Assembly (NCBI GenBank): GCA_002772605.1
Contig: PFDS01000010.1
Coordinates: 3,912 to 9,190, forward strand
Length of the DNA stretch: 5,279 nucleotides
From: Candidatus Peregrinibacteria bacterium CG10_big_fil_rev_8_21_14_0_10_49_16
Lineage (GTDB): Bacteria > Patescibacteriota > Gracilibacteria > Peribacterales > Peribacteraceae
Direction of reading: 5' to 3'
Position numbers and translations under genes: made by a program. Below, one piece after another: positions 5,210 to 5,279 of the stretch. The first letter of the stretch is position 1. Every line of letters begins with the position of its first letter. The notes beneath the pieces are model-generated. The model was not told where the DNA came from. It did no database searches and was given only the letters and a program-made list of their open reading frames with translations.

Positions 5210-5279
5210 ATGGAATTTCCTTCTGAATTTGAAGAGATTGACAGTACTGATGAGGGGCCATTATCTCCGCCGGATCTTC
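5210..5279 (+). CDS. Start of an unrecognised acidic protein (3' end outside window)
   Basis: ATG at 5210 opens a frame that stays open to the window end, giving 23 residues beginning MEFPSEFEEIDSTDEGPL and ending in SPPDL. The sequence is rich in Glu, Asp, Ser and Pro, has no hydrophobic segment and looks disordered. I do not recognise it. The call rests on the clear promoter upstream and on the TCTATG start context shared with neighbouring genes. Confidence 0.55.
   Translation, partial: MEFPSEFEEIDSTDEGPLSPPDL

Overview
This window is a compact bacterial chromosome segment with mixed strands, very short gaps and two gene overlaps. It uses the standard code: TGA ends three of the genes and no gene needs TGA as a sense codon. 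A V/A-type rotary ATPase, short intergenic regions, a small lone GIY-YIG nuclease, moderate GC and gene starts without Shine-Dalgarno sequences would fit a Candidate Phyla Radiation bacterium such as Peregrinibacteria/Peribacteria. That placement is an inference from style and cannot be proven from 5.3 kb.

Layout. Bases 2-1111 (+) hold the end of a V/A-type ATPase operon: the C-terminal third of subunit B, then the complete rotor subunit D. Bases 1074-3640 (-) hold a two-gene peptidoglycan operon. Its upstream gene is a MurL-type UDP-MurNAc-L-Ala-L-Glu epimerase and its downstream gene is a MurD-family ligase with MurD2-type motifs. The two are joined by a 4-base ATGA stop/start overlap. The ligase gene converges on subunit D and overlaps its 3' end by 38 bases. 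Bases 3710-3795 (+) encode tRNA-Leu(CAA) with a genomic CCA. Bases 3794-3980 contain a chain of inverted repeats that runs from the tRNA CCA tail into the start of a GIY-YIG nuclease gene (3968-4264, +). Bases 4384-5151 (+) encode a periplasmic-binding-protein-2 (BtuF/FecB-like) protein with no signal peptide. A strong extended -10 promoter then leads into a new acidic gene cut off by the window end.

The best biological story is the MurL/MurD2 pair. In this pathway, characterised in Xanthomonas, MurD2 attaches L-glutamate to UDP-MurNAc-L-Ala and MurL epimerises the attached residue to D-Glu using ATP. This replaces the usual glutamate racemase plus MurD route. The second point of interest is the structured tRNA-Leu/GIY-YIG intergenic region. 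There the nuclease start codon lies in a hairpin loop, seven bases after a -10 element, and is directly preceded by CCTCCTT, an anti-Shine-Dalgarno-like string.
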